Source: Bin22 sp965207275 (lineage in GTDB: Bacteria; Chloroflexota; Dehalococcoidia; Lucifugimonadales; UBA3495). Taken from it: a DNA stretch of 64,000 nt. The DNA lies in NCBI GenBank assembly GCA_965207275.1, contig CBDBMH010000001.1, positions 434,001 through 498,000 on the forward strand. The letters run 5' to 3'. Made by a program: the position numbers and the translations under genes. Positions 1 to 8,105 of this stretch are shown piece after piece (the first letter of the stretch is position 1; every line of letters begins with the position of its first letter). The notes beneath the pieces were generated by a model. That model did not search any database. It was not told the origin of the DNA and was given only the letters and a program-made list of their open reading frames with translations.

Positions 1-355
1 GTAACTAAATTGCTTGTCTCACAGATTTAAACTGGAAGTATGGTTCTAGGGGACTAAGCAACGCTCATACTATGGGCACACGGCCCCTACGAGGATAAAC
101 CTTAAAAGGAAACGGGAACCGCAGCCCGGGCCTCGTAGCATCCTTCGACCGGCTCAGGATGAGCAGAGAAGCGCAATTTTGCTCGACTTCGCATTCTATT
201 TGTTCCCAGGTCAGGGACAATTGCTCAGCCTCCTTCGCCGGGGAGGAGATGGTCAGGTTGAGAGTGGCCACCCCCATCTCCGCCTTTCGCCGTGATGGTG
301 GAGGGGGCCTAATGTCCCGACTTTGCTATCGGCCCGCTTCACACCTTGCTTCCCG
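1..355. other. Intergenic, no gene seen
   Basis: I see no convincing coding region in this stretch. Short open frames on both strands lack ribosome binding sites and recognisable domains. A reverse-strand frame starting near 277 has a natural-looking first 45 residues, but it runs into the dispersed repeat at 139-164 and is more likely chance or a remnant. The right end carries the promoter of the suf operon. Confidence 0.5.
139..164. repeat. Dispersed CTGAGC/GAAG-type hairpin repeat, copy 1
   Basis: The sequence CATCCTTCGACCGG followed by CTCAGGATGAGC has the same core (CCTGAGC ... CGAAGGA when read on the reverse strand) as the copies near 8002-8035, 15083-15115 and 17889-17910. It is intergenic, like the others, and looks like a small dispersed element of this chromosome. 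Confidence 0.55.
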
Positions 356-385
356 TTGACATCATATCTGGGCAAACGTTATCAT
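356..385 (+). promoter_or_regulatory. Promoter of the suf operon
   Basis: A perfect -35 box TTGACA lies at 356-361 and a near-consensus -10 box TATCAT at 380-385, spaced by 18 bases. Transcription would start about 392, inside the palindrome at 387-413. This is the only good promoter seen upstream of sufB, and sufB to sufU are tightly spaced, so it probably drives the whole operon. Confidence 0.7.
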
Positions 386-386
386 T

Positions 387-413
387 AATTGTTGACTAAA
401 ATAGTCAACAATT
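387..413. promoter_or_regulatory. Palindromic operator, IscR/Rrf2 type-1-like
   Basis: A perfect 12-base inverted repeat (arms 387-398 and 402-413, 3-base spacer). Its centre, GACTAAAATAGTC, fits the core GACT-R-WWW-Y-AGTC of the E. coli IscR type-1 site. The palindrome sits directly downstream of the -10 box and covers the predicted start point, where a bound repressor would block transcription. An Rrf2-family Fe-S regulator is the likely binder. No such gene lies in the window. Confidence 0.65.
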
Positions 414-499
414 ATTTGCCTGGATGCACATCTCACGCTCTGGCAGGGTTTGCAAGCTGCACTCCGCCAGCACAGAACGAACCTCAGGAGGGGCGCCTC

Positions 500-1957
500 A
501 TGACCACCCAACGGGTCATTTCCCGGGAGTCCACAGACATCGACACCGAGTACAAGTGGGGCTTTACCATTGACATCGAGCAGGACGTAGCCCCCAAGGG
601 ACTGAACGAGGACATCATCCGGTTCATTTCCGCCAAGAAGGAGGAACCGGAATGGATGCTGGAGTGGCGGCTGAAGGCCTACCGGTACTGGGTGACCCTG
701 AACGAAGAGGAACCCAAGTGGGCCAACATCCAGCACCCGCGCATAGATTTCCAGGACATCATCTACTACGCCTCGCCCAACTTAAAGGAAGGCCCCAAGA
801 GCATGGACGAGGTGGACCCGGAATTGCTGGAGGCCTTCGACAAGCTGGGCATTCCCCTGGAAGAGCAGAAGCAACTGGCCGGGGTGGCCGTTGACGCCGT
901 GCTGGACAGTTCCTCGGTGGCCACCACCTACAAGGATACGCTGGAAAAGGCCGGGGTCATCTTCTGCTCCATGAGCGAGGCCATCCGCAACCACCCGGAA
1001 CTGGTGCAGAAGTACCTGGGTTCGGTGGTGCCCTACGCCGACAACTTCTACGCCGCCCTGAACTCCGCCGTGTTCAGCGACGGCTCCTTCGCCTACATTC
1101 CCAGGGGCGTACGCTGCCCCATGGAATTGATGACCTATTTCCGCATCAACGCCATGGACAGCGGCCAGTTCGAGCGCACCCTCATCGTGGCCGAGGAGGG
1201 GTCTTACGTCAGCTACCTGGAGGGATGCACCGCACCCATGCGCAAGTCCAACCAGCTTCACGCCGCGGTGGTGGAACTGGTGGCCCTGGACGACGCGGAG
1301 ATCAAGTATTCCACCCTGCAGAACTGGTTCCCCGGGGACAAGGAAGGGAACGGGGGCGTCTATAACTTCGTGACCAAGCGGGGCAAGTGCCAGGGCAGGA
1401 ATTCCAAGATTTCCTGGACCCAGGTCGAGACGGGTTCGGCCATTACCTGGAAGTACCCCAGCGTAATCCTGCAGGGAGACAACTCCACCGGCGAGTTCTA
1501 CTCGGTGGCGCTGGTGAACAACTTCCAGCAGGCGGACACGGGCACCAAGATGATCCACCTGGGCAAGAACACCAAGAGCACCATCGTGGCCAAGGGCATC
1601 TCCGCCGGCAAGGGCCAGAATACCTACCGGGGCCTGGTGAAGATCATGCCTTCGGCCACCAACGCCCGGAACTTCACCCAGTGCGACTCGCTGCTCATTG
1701 GCGACAAGTGCGGCGCGCACACGGTTCCGTACATCGAGGTGCAGAACCCCACGGCGCAGCTGGAGCACGAGGCTACCACGTCCAAGGTCAGCGACGACCA
1801 GCTTTTCTACTGCCAGCAGCGGGGCATATCGCCGGAGGAAGCCAACTACATGATCATCAACGGCTTCTGCCGGGGCATCTTCCAGGAGCTGCCCTTCGAG
1901 TTTGCCATGGAAGCGGGGCAGCTGATGAAGGTCAGTCTGGAGGGGACGGTGGGGTAG
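500..1957 (+). CDS. sufB: SufB, Fe-S cluster assembly scaffold subunit
   Basis: A 485-residue SufB, the core subunit of the SufBCD scaffold that assembles Fe-S clusters and passes them to apoproteins in the cytosol. The right-handed beta-helix core and the conserved C-terminal SufB/SufD domain are recognisable (for example the YIPRGVRCPMEL region and a C-terminal QRGISPEEANYMIINGF stretch). The ATG at 500 is chosen over an upstream in-frame ATG at 389 because AGGAGGGG ends seven bases before it, because the length then matches the family, and because 389 lies inside the operator. It is the first gene of the operon sufB, unknown gene, sufC, sufD, sufS, sufU. Identity is very secure. Confidence 0.96.
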   Translation: MTTQRVISRESTDIDTEYKWGFTIDIEQDVAPKGLNEDIIRFISAKKEEPEWMLEWRLKAYRYWVTLNEEEPKWANIQHPRIDFQDIIYYASPNLKEGPKSMDEVDPELLEAFDKLGIPLEEQKQLAGVAVDAVLDSSSVATTYKDTLEKAGVIFCSMSEAIRNHPELVQKYLGSVVPYADNFYAALNSAVFSDGSFAYIPRGVRCPMELMTYFRINAMDSGQFERTLIVAEEGSYVSYLEGCTAPMRKSNQLHAAVVELVALDDAEIKYSTLQNWFPGDKEGNGGVYNFVTKRGKCQGRNSKISWTQVETGSAITWKYPSVILQGDNSTGEFYSVALVNNFQQADTGTKMIHLGKNTKSTIVAKGISAGKGQNTYRGLVKIMPSATNARNFTQCDSLLIGDKCGAHTVPYIEVQNPTAQLEHEATTSKVSDDQLFYCQQRGISPEEANYMIINGFCRGIFQELPFEFAMEAGQLMKVSLEGTVG

Positions 1958-2034
1958 TGGTTACCACTGTGCGATACTGGCATCGATGCTGGATTTTCGA
2001 TTGTTCTGTTAACCAGGACGGCTGACCCTTTAAC

Positions 2035-2541
2035 TTGAACGAACCAATGGAGGGTCGGTCGGAGATTCTCCGGTGGTTGCTGAGCATGCCACCGGTCCCC
2101 CGGCCGCTGATAGCGTCATTCTGTGGCCTATGGTGGTTGTTCTTCACTATAGGCACGTTCGTGGAGGAGATTTCTTCCAAGCATCAAGATTGGTGGCTAG
2201 ATATCTGGAGAGGTGGACTAGGAGGCAATGGCTTCAGCGCTTTTGGCGCGATAGTCCTTGCTTCCATCCTTACCTCAGAGGTGATATTCATGGTGATGAC
2301 CTGGATAGGAAATAAGCGACGTGTGCAGCAAGCCGCTGAGCAAGCGGCCAGGGAAGCCACGGAAAAGGCGGGTGTGGCAGCTCAGAAGGTGGCCGAAATG
2401 GCCGCGAAAGAAGCTGAGAAGAGAGTTCGTCGCGAATGGGAAGAATGGTACGAGTCGGTCAAGGAAGACCTCGCCGCCGGACGGTCTCCCAGCGTTCCTC
2501 CACCCAACGCAAACAACGGAACAAATACGTCGGAAGAATAG
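2035..2541 (+). CDS. Unknown membrane/coiled-coil protein inside the suf operon
   Basis: A 168-residue protein of unknown function placed between sufB and sufC. The N-terminal half has two probable membrane segments (about residues 24-42 and 68-90). The C-terminal half is a highly charged, alanine-rich helix (about 94-140) with heptad-like spacing, likely a coiled coil, followed by a proline/asparagine-rich tail. The start is uncertain: TTG at 2035 or ATG at 2047, and neither has a strong ribosome binding site. It lies on the same strand, 77 bases after sufB and 61 before sufC, so it is probably co-transcribed. I know of no standard Suf component of this kind. It could be a lineage-specific insertion. 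Confidence 0.6.
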   Translation: MNEPMEGRSEILRWLLSMPPVPRPLIASFCGLWWLFFTIGTFVEEISSKHQDWWLDIWRGGLGGNGFSAFGAIVLASILTSEVIFMVMTWIGNKRRVQQAAEQAAREATEKAGVAAQKVAEMAAKEAEKRVRREWEEWYESVKEDLAAGRSPSVPPPNANNGTNTSEE

Positions 2542-2602
2542 CGCTTGACATCGTTTGTGACCAGTCTCCAGTCGATCAACGCCAAAGGAGCAAAACCGTT
2601 AA

Positions 2603-3370
2603 ATGCCACCCATTCTGGAAGTCAAGAATCTCCACGTTTCCGTGGATGAGCAGGAAATACTCAGCGGCGTAGACCTTACCGTAAATGCCGGCGAGGTCCA
2701 CGCCATCATGGGACCAAACGGGTCCGGCAAGAGCACCCTGGCCAGCACCCTGGCCGGGCGCGCCGATTATGAAGTCACCGCCGGCCAGGCCACCTATCGC
2801 GGCATGGACCTGCTGTCCATGGAACCCGAGGAGCGGGCGCGCGAGGGCGTGTTCCTGGCCTTCCAGTACCCCATGGAATTGCCCGGCGTGCGGGCCTGGC
2901 AGTTCCTGAAGGCCGCCGCCGACGCCGCTCGCGTCCACCGGGGAGAAGAGGAGTACGGCGCCCGGGAGTTTGACCGAATGCTGCGGGAGAAGGTCAAGCT
3001 GGTGGAGATCGACCCGGAACTGGTGCGGCGCTCGGTGAATGAGGGCTTCTCCGGCGGCGAGAAGAAGCGCAACGAAATCCTGCAGATGGCCATCCTGGAA
3101 CCAACCCTGGCCCTGCTGGACGAGACGGACTCGGGGCTGGACATCGACGCCCTGCGCATTGTTTCCGACGGAGTGAACAGCCTGCGCAACTCCGAGAATG
3201 CTATCGTCCTGGTAACTCACTACCAGCGTCTGCTCAACTACATTACTCCCGACCAGGTCCACGTGCTGCTGGACGGCCGCATCGTCCGCTCCGGCGGTCC
3301 GGAACTGGCCCTGGAGCTGGAGGAAAAGGGCTACGACTGGATCAAGGAAGCGGTGGAGGCCGGCAGTTAA
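2603..3370 (+). CDS. sufC: SufC, ABC-type ATPase of the SufBCD complex
   Basis: A 255-residue SufC, the cytosolic ATPase that drives conformational change of SufB-SufD during cluster assembly. Walker A GPNGSGKST lies at about residues 37-45, the family-typical signature FSGGEKKRNEILQM near 154-167, and Walker B with the SufC hallmark LLDETDSGLDIDAL near 172-185. Length is standard. The ATG at 2603 follows AAAGGAG at 2584-2590. sufD begins two bases after its stop codon, which implies coupled translation. Confidence 0.96.
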   Translation: MPPILEVKNLHVSVDEQEILSGVDLTVNAGEVHAIMGPNGSGKSTLASTLAGRADYEVTAGQATYRGMDLLSMEPEERAREGVFLAFQYPMELPGVRAWQFLKAAADAARVHRGEEEYGAREFDRMLREKVKLVEIDPELVRRSVNEGFSGGEKKRNEILQMAILEPTLALLDETDSGLDIDALRIVSDGVNSLRNSENAIVLVTHYQRLLNYITPDQVHVLLDGRIVRSGGPELALELEEKGYDWIKEAVEAGS

Positions 3371-3372
3371 CC

Positions 3373-4773
3373 ATGAGCACCGCGCCCGCCATAAACCATC
3401 CGTCCTACTACGCCGACTACCTGGCCCTGCGGGACCAACTGTCCGCCAGCAACCCCGCCTGGCTCAATGACCTGCGGGCCGCCGCGTGGGACAGTTTTGA
3501 CGCCAGGGGGTTCCCCACCGCCCGCCGGGGCAACGAACCCTGGAAGTACACCAACGTCCGGCCCATAGCACAAGGGCAATTCTCGGCTCCGGATTCCCGG
3601 GGCGATGATCCAACCCTCCTGCTGGTAGGGGCGGACGGCGCGCCCAACGTGGGCGATTTCCTTAATAACTCCTGGACCAGGCTGGTGTTTCTGGACGGGC
3701 AGCCGTTGCTGGGAGGACAGCCCGAAATACCAGTGGTGAGCTCCCTGTCCGGAATCCTGGAAACCGGCGCAGATGCGGCAGGCCTTCGAGACCACCTGGG
3801 CGGCCACGCCAGCATAGAAGAGGACGCCTTCGTGGCCCTGAATACGGCTTTCCTCGACGATGGAGCCTGTGTGGTGCTGCCGGATGATTACGAAGAAGAG
3901 GTCTTCGTAAACATTGTTCACCTGCGCCAGCGAGAGGATACCGTCGTTCACCCCCGCACACTAGTTGTCGCGGGACGCAACACGCGGTTGACCGTGTTTG
4001 AGTCTTACGTGGGCGCCGACCCGGCCCAGGCTTCCCAGTACTTCACCAACGCCGTAACCGAGATTGAAGTGGGTGAAGGGGCCAGGGTCACCCATTATCG
4101 CCTGCTGGACGAGAGCCGCAACGCCTACCACGTGGGATCCACCCGGGTCACCCAGGCCCGGGACAGCAGCTACGAGGCCGGTTCCTTTGCCTTTGGCTGC
4201 GCCCTGGGTCGCCACGACCTGTCGGTGCTGCTGGACGGCGCCGGGGCCTACTGTTCGCTCAACGGCCTGTACCTGACGGACAATACGGAGCACATGGACA
4301 ACCTGGTATCCATCGACCACGCCCACCCCCACGGCACCAGCCGCCTCTATTACAAGGGCATCCTGGACGGCCGCTCCAGGGCGGTGTTCGGCGGCACGGT
4401 ATTGGTGCGGGAGGACGCCCAGAAAACCGATGCCCAGCAGACGGACAAGAACCTGATCCTGTCGGACCGGGCCGAGGTGGACAGCAAGCCCAGCCTGCTG
4501 ATTTTCGCCGACGACGTTAAGTGCGGCCACGGGGCTACGGCGGGCCACATTGACGAAGACACCCTGTTCTACATGCGCAGCCGGGGCCTGGACCCGGAGA
4601 CCGCCAGCCAGATATTGATCCACGCCTTTGCCAGCGAAATTATTGATACCGTTGCCCACGAACCGGTGCGGGAATACCTGGACCGATTGTTCCTGGACAC
4701 GGTGAGCGGCAAGGTGCTGGCCGGTATAGCCGGCAGGAGTCCAAATTCTCGCCCTGGGCAGGGAGGTGCCTAG
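3373..4773 (+). CDS. sufD: SufD, Fe-S cluster assembly protein
   Basis: A 466-residue SufD, the SufB paralogue that completes the SufBC2D scaffold and is needed for iron acquisition. It shares the C-terminal SufB/SufD beta-helix domain (residues about 180-430, including HPHGTSRLYYKGILDGRS and GHGATAGHIDEDTLFY). The N-terminal region (1-150) is the divergent helical part expected for SufD, including the PWKYTNV motif near residue 57. It starts two bases after sufC. Its stop lies one base before the proposed sufS start. Confidence 0.95.
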   Translation: MSTAPAINHPSYYADYLALRDQLSASNPAWLNDLRAAAWDSFDARGFPTARRGNEPWKYTNVRPIAQGQFSAPDSRGDDPTLLLVGADGAPNVGDFLNNSWTRLVFLDGQPLLGGQPEIPVVSSLSGILETGADAAGLRDHLGGHASIEEDAFVALNTAFLDDGACVVLPDDYEEEVFVNIVHLRQREDTVVHPRTLVVAGRNTRLTVFESYVGADPAQASQYFTNAVTEIEVGEGARVTHYRLLDESRNAYHVGSTRVTQARDSSYEAGSFAFGCALGRHDLSVLLDGAGAYCSLNGLYLTDNTEHMDNLVSIDHAHPHGTSRLYYKGILDGRSRAVFGGTVLVREDAQKTDAQQTDKNLILSDRAEVDSKPSLLIFADDVKCGHGATAGHIDEDTLFYMRSRGLDPETASQILIHAFASEIIDTVAHEPVREYLDRLFLDTVSGKVLAGIAGRSPNSRPGQGGA

Positions 4774-4774
4774 A

Positions 4775-6013
4775 TTGACTACATCCGCAAGCCCCTTTGA
4801 CGTGGGCAGGATACGGGAGGACTTTCCCATCCTGAAGGAGATGGTCCACGGCAAGCCCCTGGTCTACCTGGACAATGCCGCCACCACCCAGAAACCCCAG
4901 GCTGTCATCGACGCTCTGGTCAACTACTACATGACCGAAAACTCCAACGTCCACCGGGGCGTCCACACCCTGAGCCAGCTGGCCACCGACGCCTACGAGG
5001 GCGCGCGGGAAACAGTGCGGCGGTTCATCAACGCCGAGCACGACAAGGAGATCATCTTCGTCCGGGGCACCACCGAGGGCATCAACCTGGTGGCCCAGAC
5101 CTACGGCCGGGCCAACATCGAGGCCGGCGACGAGATTATCATCACGGCCATGGAGCACCACTCCAACATCGTTCCCTGGCAGATTCTTTGCCAGGAAAAG
5201 GGCGCCCACCTGAAGGTCATCCCCATCAACGACGAAGGCGAACTGCTGCTGGAGGAATACGAGAACCTGCTCGGGCCCCGCACCAGGTTCGTCTCCATCG
5301 TCCACCAGTCCAACGCCCTGGGAACCATAAATCCCGTCGCGCAAATGATTGAATTGGCCCACGCCCGGGGCATTCCCGTGTTGCTGGACGGGGCCCAGGC
5401 GGTGGCCCACGTACCCATTGACGTGCAGCAATTGGGCTGCGATTTCTACGCCTTTTCCGGCCACAAGCTGTACGGCCCCACCGGCGTGGGCGTTCTGTAC
5501 GGGCGGGCCGAACTGCTGGACGCAATGCCCCCCTACCAGGGCGGCGGCGAGATGATCCGCTCGGTCACCTTTGAGAAGACCTTGTACAACGTCATACCCA
5601 ACAAGTTCGAAGCCGGCACCCAGAATATCGCCGGCAGCGTGGGCCTGGGCGCCGCCATTGACTACGTCAACGGCATTGGCATGGACAGCATCTCCGCCTG
5701 GGAGAAGGAACTGCTGGACTACGGCACCCGGCGATTGTCCGAAATCGAACTGGTGAAACTGATCGGCACCGCCCGCCACAAGGGCAGCATCATGTCCTTC
5801 GTGATGGAAAACGTCCATCCCCACGACGTGGGCACCATCCTGGACACCGAGGGCATCGCCGTGCGCACCGGCCACCACTGCGCCCAGCCGTTGATGGACC
5901 GGTACGGCGTTCCGGCCACGATTCGCGCGTCCCTGGCCTTCTACAACACCAAGGAAGAAATAGACACCCTGGTCAAGGGCATTGACCGGGTAATCGAGGT
6001 TTTCAGTCGCTGA
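4775..6013 (+). CDS. sufS: SufS, group II cysteine desulfurase
   Basis: A 412-residue PLP-dependent cysteine desulfurase that removes sulfur from L-cysteine and hands it to SufU as a persulfide. The PLP lysine is in SGHKLYGPTG (Lys231) and the catalytic cysteine in RTGHHCAQP (Cys369). That short active-site loop is typical of group II enzymes. I choose TTG at 4775 rather than GTG at 4766, because GGGAGGTG at 4761-4768 is well spaced for 4775 and overlaps 4766. The gene abuts sufD, and its TGA overlaps the ATG of sufU by one base. Confidence 0.95.
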   Translation: MTTSASPFDVGRIREDFPILKEMVHGKPLVYLDNAATTQKPQAVIDALVNYYMTENSNVHRGVHTLSQLATDAYEGARETVRRFINAEHDKEIIFVRGTTEGINLVAQTYGRANIEAGDEIIITAMEHHSNIVPWQILCQEKGAHLKVIPINDEGELLLEEYENLLGPRTRFVSIVHQSNALGTINPVAQMIELAHARGIPVLLDGAQAVAHVPIDVQQLGCDFYAFSGHKLYGPTGVGVLYGRAELLDAMPPYQGGGEMIRSVTFEKTLYNVIPNKFEAGTQNIAGSVGLGAAIDYVNGIGMDSISAWEKELLDYGTRRLSEIELVKLIGTARHKGSIMSFVMENVHPHDVGTILDTEGIAVRTGHHCAQPLMDRYGVPATIRASLAFYNTKEEIDTLVKGIDRVIEVFSR

Positions 6014-6462
6014 TGTCCAACCTGCACGACCTGTACCAGGAAATCCTGCTGGAGCACAACAACAAGCCCCGCAACTTCCGCAAGCTGGAGGACGCCAACC
6101 GGAAGGCCGACGGCTACAATCCCCTGTGCGGCGACCAGATCACTTTGTACCTGAAAGTGGAGGACGGCGTGATCACCGACGCGGCCTTCCAGGGTCACGG
6201 CTGCGCCATCTCCCGGGCGTCGGCGTCCATGCTGACCCAGAGCGTCAAGGGCGAGACCCTGGCCAGGGCCGAGGAAATCTTCGACGGCTTCCACTCCCTG
6301 ATCACCGACCCCGACGCCGACGTGGACTACGACCTGCTGGGCGACCTGGAAATGCTGTCGGGGGTGTCCGCCTTCCCCACCCGCATCAAGTGCGCCGTGC
6401 TGCCGTGGCACACCCTAAACGCCGCCATAGAAGGCAGGGAAGATTCGGTTACTACGGAGTAG
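6013..6462 (+). CDS. sufU: SufU, zinc-dependent sulfur transfer protein
   Basis: A 149-residue SufU/IscU-like protein. The metal or sulfur-carrying residues typical of SufU are present: Cys39 (NPLCGD), Asp41, Cys64 (GHGCAIS) and Cys127 (RIKCAVLPW). In Firmicutes-type Suf systems this protein accepts persulfide from SufS at a zinc site. The ATG overlaps the sufS stop (TGATG), so translation is coupled. It is the last gene of the operon. The next genes are convergent, with only 11 bases between, and no clear terminator hairpin was seen there. Confidence 0.95.
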   Translation: MSNLHDLYQEILLEHNNKPRNFRKLEDANRKADGYNPLCGDQITLYLKVEDGVITDAAFQGHGCAISRASASMLTQSVKGETLARAEEIFDGFHSLITDPDADVDYDLLGDLEMLSGVSAFPTRIKCAVLPWHTLNAAIEGREDSVTTE

Positions 6463-6473
6463 GAGGCAGGTAA

Positions 6474-6812
6474 CTATTCGTCCAGCAGGGAGTTGACTTC
6501 CCTTACCAGTCGGGGCAAGTACGTCCCCACCACGTCCCACACCAGCCCATCATCCACATCGGTATACCCGTGAATCAATATATTGCGGAAGGCGATTATT
6601 CGCTGGAAATTGGTAATTCGCCGGGCCGTGCCTTCATCCACCCTCGCCAGCTTGTTCATTGCTTCTCCGACAACCTCAAACTGACGTTCTACTGCAGAGC
6701 GCAGCAAGTCATCTTCTCGGTAGTCGGCCAGGGTCTTGCCGGAGGTGAATCTCTGCACCCGCCCAGCAGCTTGCTGAATGTCTGAAAGGTATTTCCTGGT
6801 TTCAAGCCGCAT
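6474..6812 (-). CDS. hepT: HepT-like HEPN ribonuclease toxin (DUF86)
   Basis: A 112-residue all-helical HEPN-domain protein of the HepT/DUF86 family, the toxin half of MNT-HepT (type VII) toxin-antitoxin modules. The active-site motif R-N-x3-H-x-Y is intact as FRNILIHGY. I use the internal ATG at 6810-6812 (protein begins MRLETRKY) rather than a frame opening at 6875. The start then overlaps the 3-prime end of the upstream nucleotidyltransferase gene by 11 bases, the usual arrangement of these pairs. It converges on sufU. Confidence 0.85.
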   Translation of the reverse strand: MRLETRKYLSDIQQAAGRVQRFTSGKTLADYREDDLLRSAVERQFEVVGEAMNKLARVDEGTARRITNFQRIIAFRNILIHGYTDVDDGLVWDVVGTYLPRLVREVNSLLDE

Positions 6813-7131
6813 AAATAAGGCTCTTGGTCTCTGCAACGGACTGGCGGAAAAAGGGATTCCGGATGGCGCGCTCAACTACCAGGTCCACCGGCCGGCCAAA
6901 CAGTTGCTCCAGTCCTTCCAGCAGGCCGAAATAGTTGTCAGCATAATTGGCAACAGCCGAGGGCAGGAACTCCACCAGAAAGTCCAGGTCGCTTTCCCCG
7001 TCCCTGAATTTTCCCGTGGCCGCCGAGCCAAAAAGCTCCAGGCGGCTAACGCCATAGCAAAGGCAAAGCTCTTCCAATTGTTCAGCATTCTTTTCAATCG
7101 TGGGAAGCATTTCGACATTTTCCTGATTCAT
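6802..7131 (-). CDS. mntA: MntA-like nucleotidyltransferase antitoxin
   Basis: A 109-residue minimal nucleotidyltransferase, the antitoxin that AMPylates and silences HepT in characterised pairs. The catalytic element is GSAATGKFRDGESDLDF: GS, eleven residues, then DLD, one residue longer than the usual GSx10DxD. An alternative start at the ATG at 7110 (eighth codon) has AGGAAAA upstream, whereas the 7131 ATG has no clear ribosome binding site. It is the first gene of a two-gene operon with hepT. Confidence 0.85.
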   Translation of the reverse strand: MNQENVEMLPTIEKNAEQLEELCLCYGVSRLELFGSAATGKFRDGESDLDFLVEFLPSAVANYADNYFGLLEGLEQLFGRPVDLVVERAIRNPFFRQSVAETKSLIYAA

Positions 7132-7248
7132 CGGAAAGAGGTGGGTTGATCACATTGCTATTAACTCTAACCCATAGCCTGGCAAATTTCACTTACAATT
7201 AATGCCGGGGACTCAGCACCAAGTCTTCTACGGACGACATCTGCTATT

Positions 7249-7404
7249 ATGAATGACGAACAGGAACGAGTAGTGAACATTTTCCCGCCCGGTTGGGATG
7301 AAAAAAGATCCAGCAAAGTTCCGGCATGTTGCGAGTCCCAATGGGAAGATGGAGCGCTGGAAGAGTTAAGGGTTATTCGCGAACTGGAGCACCCCCCTGC
7401 CTGA
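7249..7404 (+). CDS. Possible 51-residue protein upstream of rnhA
   Basis: A short open frame starting at the ATG at 7249 and ending at the TGA at 7402-7404. It overlaps the proposed CTG start of rnhA at 7397, so it could couple translation to rnhA. The product is acidic and contains a CC pair but no recognisable domain. There is no strong ribosome binding site. It may be noncoding. The rest of 7145-7396 shows nothing else. Confidence 0.3.
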   Translation: MNDEQERVVNIFPPGWDEKRSSKVPACCESQWEDGALEELRVIRELEHPPA

Positions 7405-7891
7405 CCACGTCCAGATTCACACCGACGGCGCCTGCCTGGGCAACCCCGGCCCCGGCGGCTACGGCGTCGTTCTGCGCTACGGCGACCGCAGCCGGGAGCT
7501 GAGCGGCGGCTACCGCCTAACCACCAATAACCGCATGGAACTGCTGGCCGCCATCAGGGGGCTGGAGGCTCTGAACCAGCCCTGCCAGGTGGTCCTCTTC
7601 AGCGATTCCAGGTACGTGGTGGACGCCGTGGAGAAGGGCTGGGCCGTCAAGTGGCGGGCCAACGGGTGGATGCGCAACAAGCGGGAAAAGGCGGTGAACC
7701 CGGACCTTTGGGCCAGGCTGCTGGACTTGTGCGCCACCCATGATGTAGAGTTCCGCTGGGTAAGGGGCCACGCGGGCGTAGCCGACAACGAACGGTGCGA
7801 CCGTCTGGCCGTGGCGGCGGCGAAGGGGAAAGACCTGCTAGAGGATGAGGGCTACTCGCCAAAGCAGCGATACAGGAGATATGGAGCCTAA
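7397..7891 (+). CDS. rnhA: Ribonuclease HI, probable CTG start
   Basis: Ribonuclease HI, which cleaves the RNA strand of RNA-DNA hybrids during replication and R-loop removal. The frame is closed upstream by a TAA at 7367-7369 and has no ATG, GTG or TTG before the conserved N-terminus. CTG at 7397, seven bases after GGAG at 7386-7389, gives a 164-residue protein starting MPDHVQIHTDGACLGNPGPG. With that start the catalytic residues fall at Asp10, Glu48, Asp70, His125 and Asp135, almost exactly the E. coli numbering (10, 48, 70, 124, 134). An ATG at 7535 would remove Asp10 and cannot be right. Confidence 0.9.
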   Translation: MPDHVQIHTDGACLGNPGPGGYGVVLRYGDRSRELSGGYRLTTNNRMELLAAIRGLEALNQPCQVVLFSDSRYVVDAVEKGWAVKWRANGWMRNKREKAVNPDLWARLLDLCATHDVEFRWVRGHAGVADNERCDRLAVAAAKGKDLLEDEGYSPKQRYRRYGA

Positions 7892-8001
7892 TATGTCCGA
7901 CACTTTCCAGCCTTGGTATGCCGAACCCTCGGGCTCCACCCAGGATTGACCTGCCGGCGATGCACAGTTTTTCCACCTCCTTGAACAACTCTGAGCGCGA
8001 A

Positions 8002-8035
8002 GATTTTAGACCCTTCGGCTTCGCTCAGGGTGACA
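8002..8035. repeat. Dispersed CTGAGC/GAAG-type hairpin repeat, copy 2
   Basis: On the reverse strand this reads TGTCACCCTGAGCGAAGCC, then GAAGGGTCTAAAATC. It matches the copy at 15083-15115 (TGTC..TCTGAACGCAGTG, then AAGAATCTAAAATC) in layout and in its TCTAAAATC end. It is intergenic between rnhA and the hydrolase gene. Confidence 0.6.
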
Positions 8036-8105
8036 TGATGGGCGGCGCTACCGGCTCACCTTAGCATTTAGAATAATTGCGTTAAATCATAGCGAGGTTC
8101 CACCC

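Noticed and set aside
65..277. 70-residue reverse frame at the window start
   Set aside because: The first part looks natural, but it crosses a dispersed repeat and lacks a start signal. Not enough support.
782..1768. Long antisense open frames over sufB, sufS (4640-5878) and other genes
   Set aside because: High-GC codon bias creates long shadow frames. They lack ribosome binding sites and domains, and lie opposite well-supported genes.
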